Made by a program: the position numbers and the translations under genes. Under the pieces are notes generated by a model. It searched no databases and was not told where the DNA came from. It was given only the letters and a program-made list of their open reading frames with translations. DNA of 5,273 nt from VFJL01 sp037147395 (GTDB taxonomy: Bacteria > Pseudomonadota > Gammaproteobacteria > Burkholderiales > Nitrosomonadaceae), in contig JBAWVG010000078.1 in assembly GCA_037147395.1 (NCBI GenBank), positions 1 through 5,273 of the forward strand, written 5' to 3'. Below are positions 4,627 through 5,273 of the stretch, one piece after another (positions within the stretch are counted from its first letter, which is position 1; every line of letters starts with the position of its first letter).

Positions 4627-5273
4627 ATGACAGACCAGAAGCAGCGCCCTCAGATCCACGGAATCTTTGATCCGGATACATGGACCGTCACATACATCGT
4701 CCACGACGGTGAAGGCAGCCCCTGTGCTGTGATTGATTCGGTCCTTGATTACGATCCGAAGTCGGGTCGGACCCGACACAGAACGGCAGACAAGGTGATC
4801 GAGTATGTTCGATCGAATGATTTGAAGCTCGAATGGATACTCGAGACCCATGCCCATGCCGATCATCTCTCTGGAGCCTCTTATCTTAAATCGCAGTTAG
4901 GGGGGAAGACTGGGATCGGGGATCAGATCACAACTGTTCAGAAGGTCTTTAAGGGGGTCTTCAACCTCGAGACGGAGTTCAAGACCGATGGATCTCAGTT
5001 CGACCACCTGTTCAGAGATGGTGATGAGTTCCGGTTTGGGCGATTGACTGGAAAAATACTCTTCGTTCCGGGGCACACCCCAGCATGCCTTGCCTATCAG
5101 TTCGGTGATGCGGTCCTTGTGGGTGACACCCTCTTCATGCCGGATGTCGGTACGGCACGGTGTGACTTTCCTGGGGGGGATGCGAAAACGCTCTACACAT
5201 CTATCCAGAGGATCTTGAGTATGCCCCCTGATACAAGGCTATTCATGTGCCACGACTACCCACCGAACGATCG
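4627..5273 (+). CDS. persulfide dioxygenase / BLH-type metallo-beta-lactamase-fold hydrolase (3' end cut off)
   Basis: 215 complete codons are visible and no stop is reached, so the C-terminus is missing. The fold is metallo-beta-lactamase: THAHADH at 74-80 (H75, H77, D79, H80), H150 in PGHT, D167 in VGDTLF, and H209 in CHDYPP. By comparison with human ETHE1 the mononuclear iron ligands should be H75, H150 and D167. GTARCDFPGGDA (175-186) is typical of persulfide dioxygenases and BLH, not of glyoxalase II. The expected reaction is glutathione persulfide plus O2 and water to glutathione and sulfite, in the cytosol. The enzyme domain begins within about 10 residues of the start, so no N-terminal DUF442 domain is present; a C-terminal rhodanese or other fusion cannot be excluded. 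AGGAG (4617-4621) lies 5 bases before the ATG. The divergent repressor and overlapping operator indicate induction by persulfide. Confidence 0.92.
   Translation, partial: MTDQKQRPQIHGIFDPDTWTVTYIVHDGEGSPCAVIDSVLDYDPKSGRTRHRTADKVIEYVRSNDLKLEWILETHAHADHLSGASYLKSQLGGKTGIGDQITTVQKVFKGVFNLETEFKTDGSQFDHLFRDGDEFRFGRLTGKILFVPGHTPACLAYQFGDAVLVGDTLFMPDVGTARCDFPGGDAKTLYTSIQRILSMPPDTRLFMCHDYPPND

Noticed and set aside
4552..4866. A 104-residue frame antisense to the start of the dioxygenase gene
   Set aside because: It overlaps the well-supported dioxygenase frame and runs through its promoter, with no recognisable domain; it is a shadow.
1..5273. CRISPR arrays, insertion sequences or toxin-antitoxin genes
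   Set aside because: No regularly spaced repeats, transposase motifs or paired small toxin-like genes were seen on either strand.

Overview
The window looks like chromosomal DNA of a flagellated proteobacterium with sulfur or persulfide metabolism. The supporting signs are a tRNA gene with encoded CCA, a flagellar FlaG protein, an ArsR-type regulator of the BigR/SqrR kind, and a moderate base composition (about half G+C by eye). The genus cannot be named from the sequence. GATC is strikingly frequent: I hand-counted about 60 sites where about 21 would be expected at random.

Left part (1-1465). The window opens inside a tRNA-Ala(GGC), followed by a rho-independent terminator. A small secreted protein of unknown function lies on the minus strand (226-642). 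A 384-base gap without a convincing gene (643-1026) separates it from a divergent, stand-alone flaG (1027-1413). The gap holds an 11-bp inverted repeat with one copy upstream of each divergent gene. flaG converges on the next operon across 52 bases that carry stem-forming repeats.

Right part (1466-5273). This is a persulfide-response locus. Read on the minus strand from 4534, it holds a BigR/SqrR-like repressor with two cysteines 66 residues apart, two half-size YeeE/YedE sulfur transporters (DUF395-type, joined by a TAATG stop/start overlap), and then a SulP anion transporter with a STAS domain after a 76-base gap. On the plus strand a persulfide dioxygenase/BLH metallo-beta-lactamase-fold enzyme starts at 4627 and runs off the window.

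The 92 bases between the repressor and the dioxygenase hold two face-to-face promoters whose boxes are mirror images, built from one perfect 13-bp inverted repeat. A perfect 9+4+9 dyad lies over the -10 side of the dioxygenase promoter and is the likely operator. The inferred logic is as follows. Persulfide or sulfide oxidises the repressor cysteines and both arms are released. The dioxygenase turns glutathione persulfide into sulfite, while the YeeE pair and SulP move reduced sulfur species and sulfite/sulfate across the inner membrane. The gene set is a known type. The details that deserve attention are the compact mirror-image promoter, the SulP tail gene with its own palindromes, and the GATC excess.
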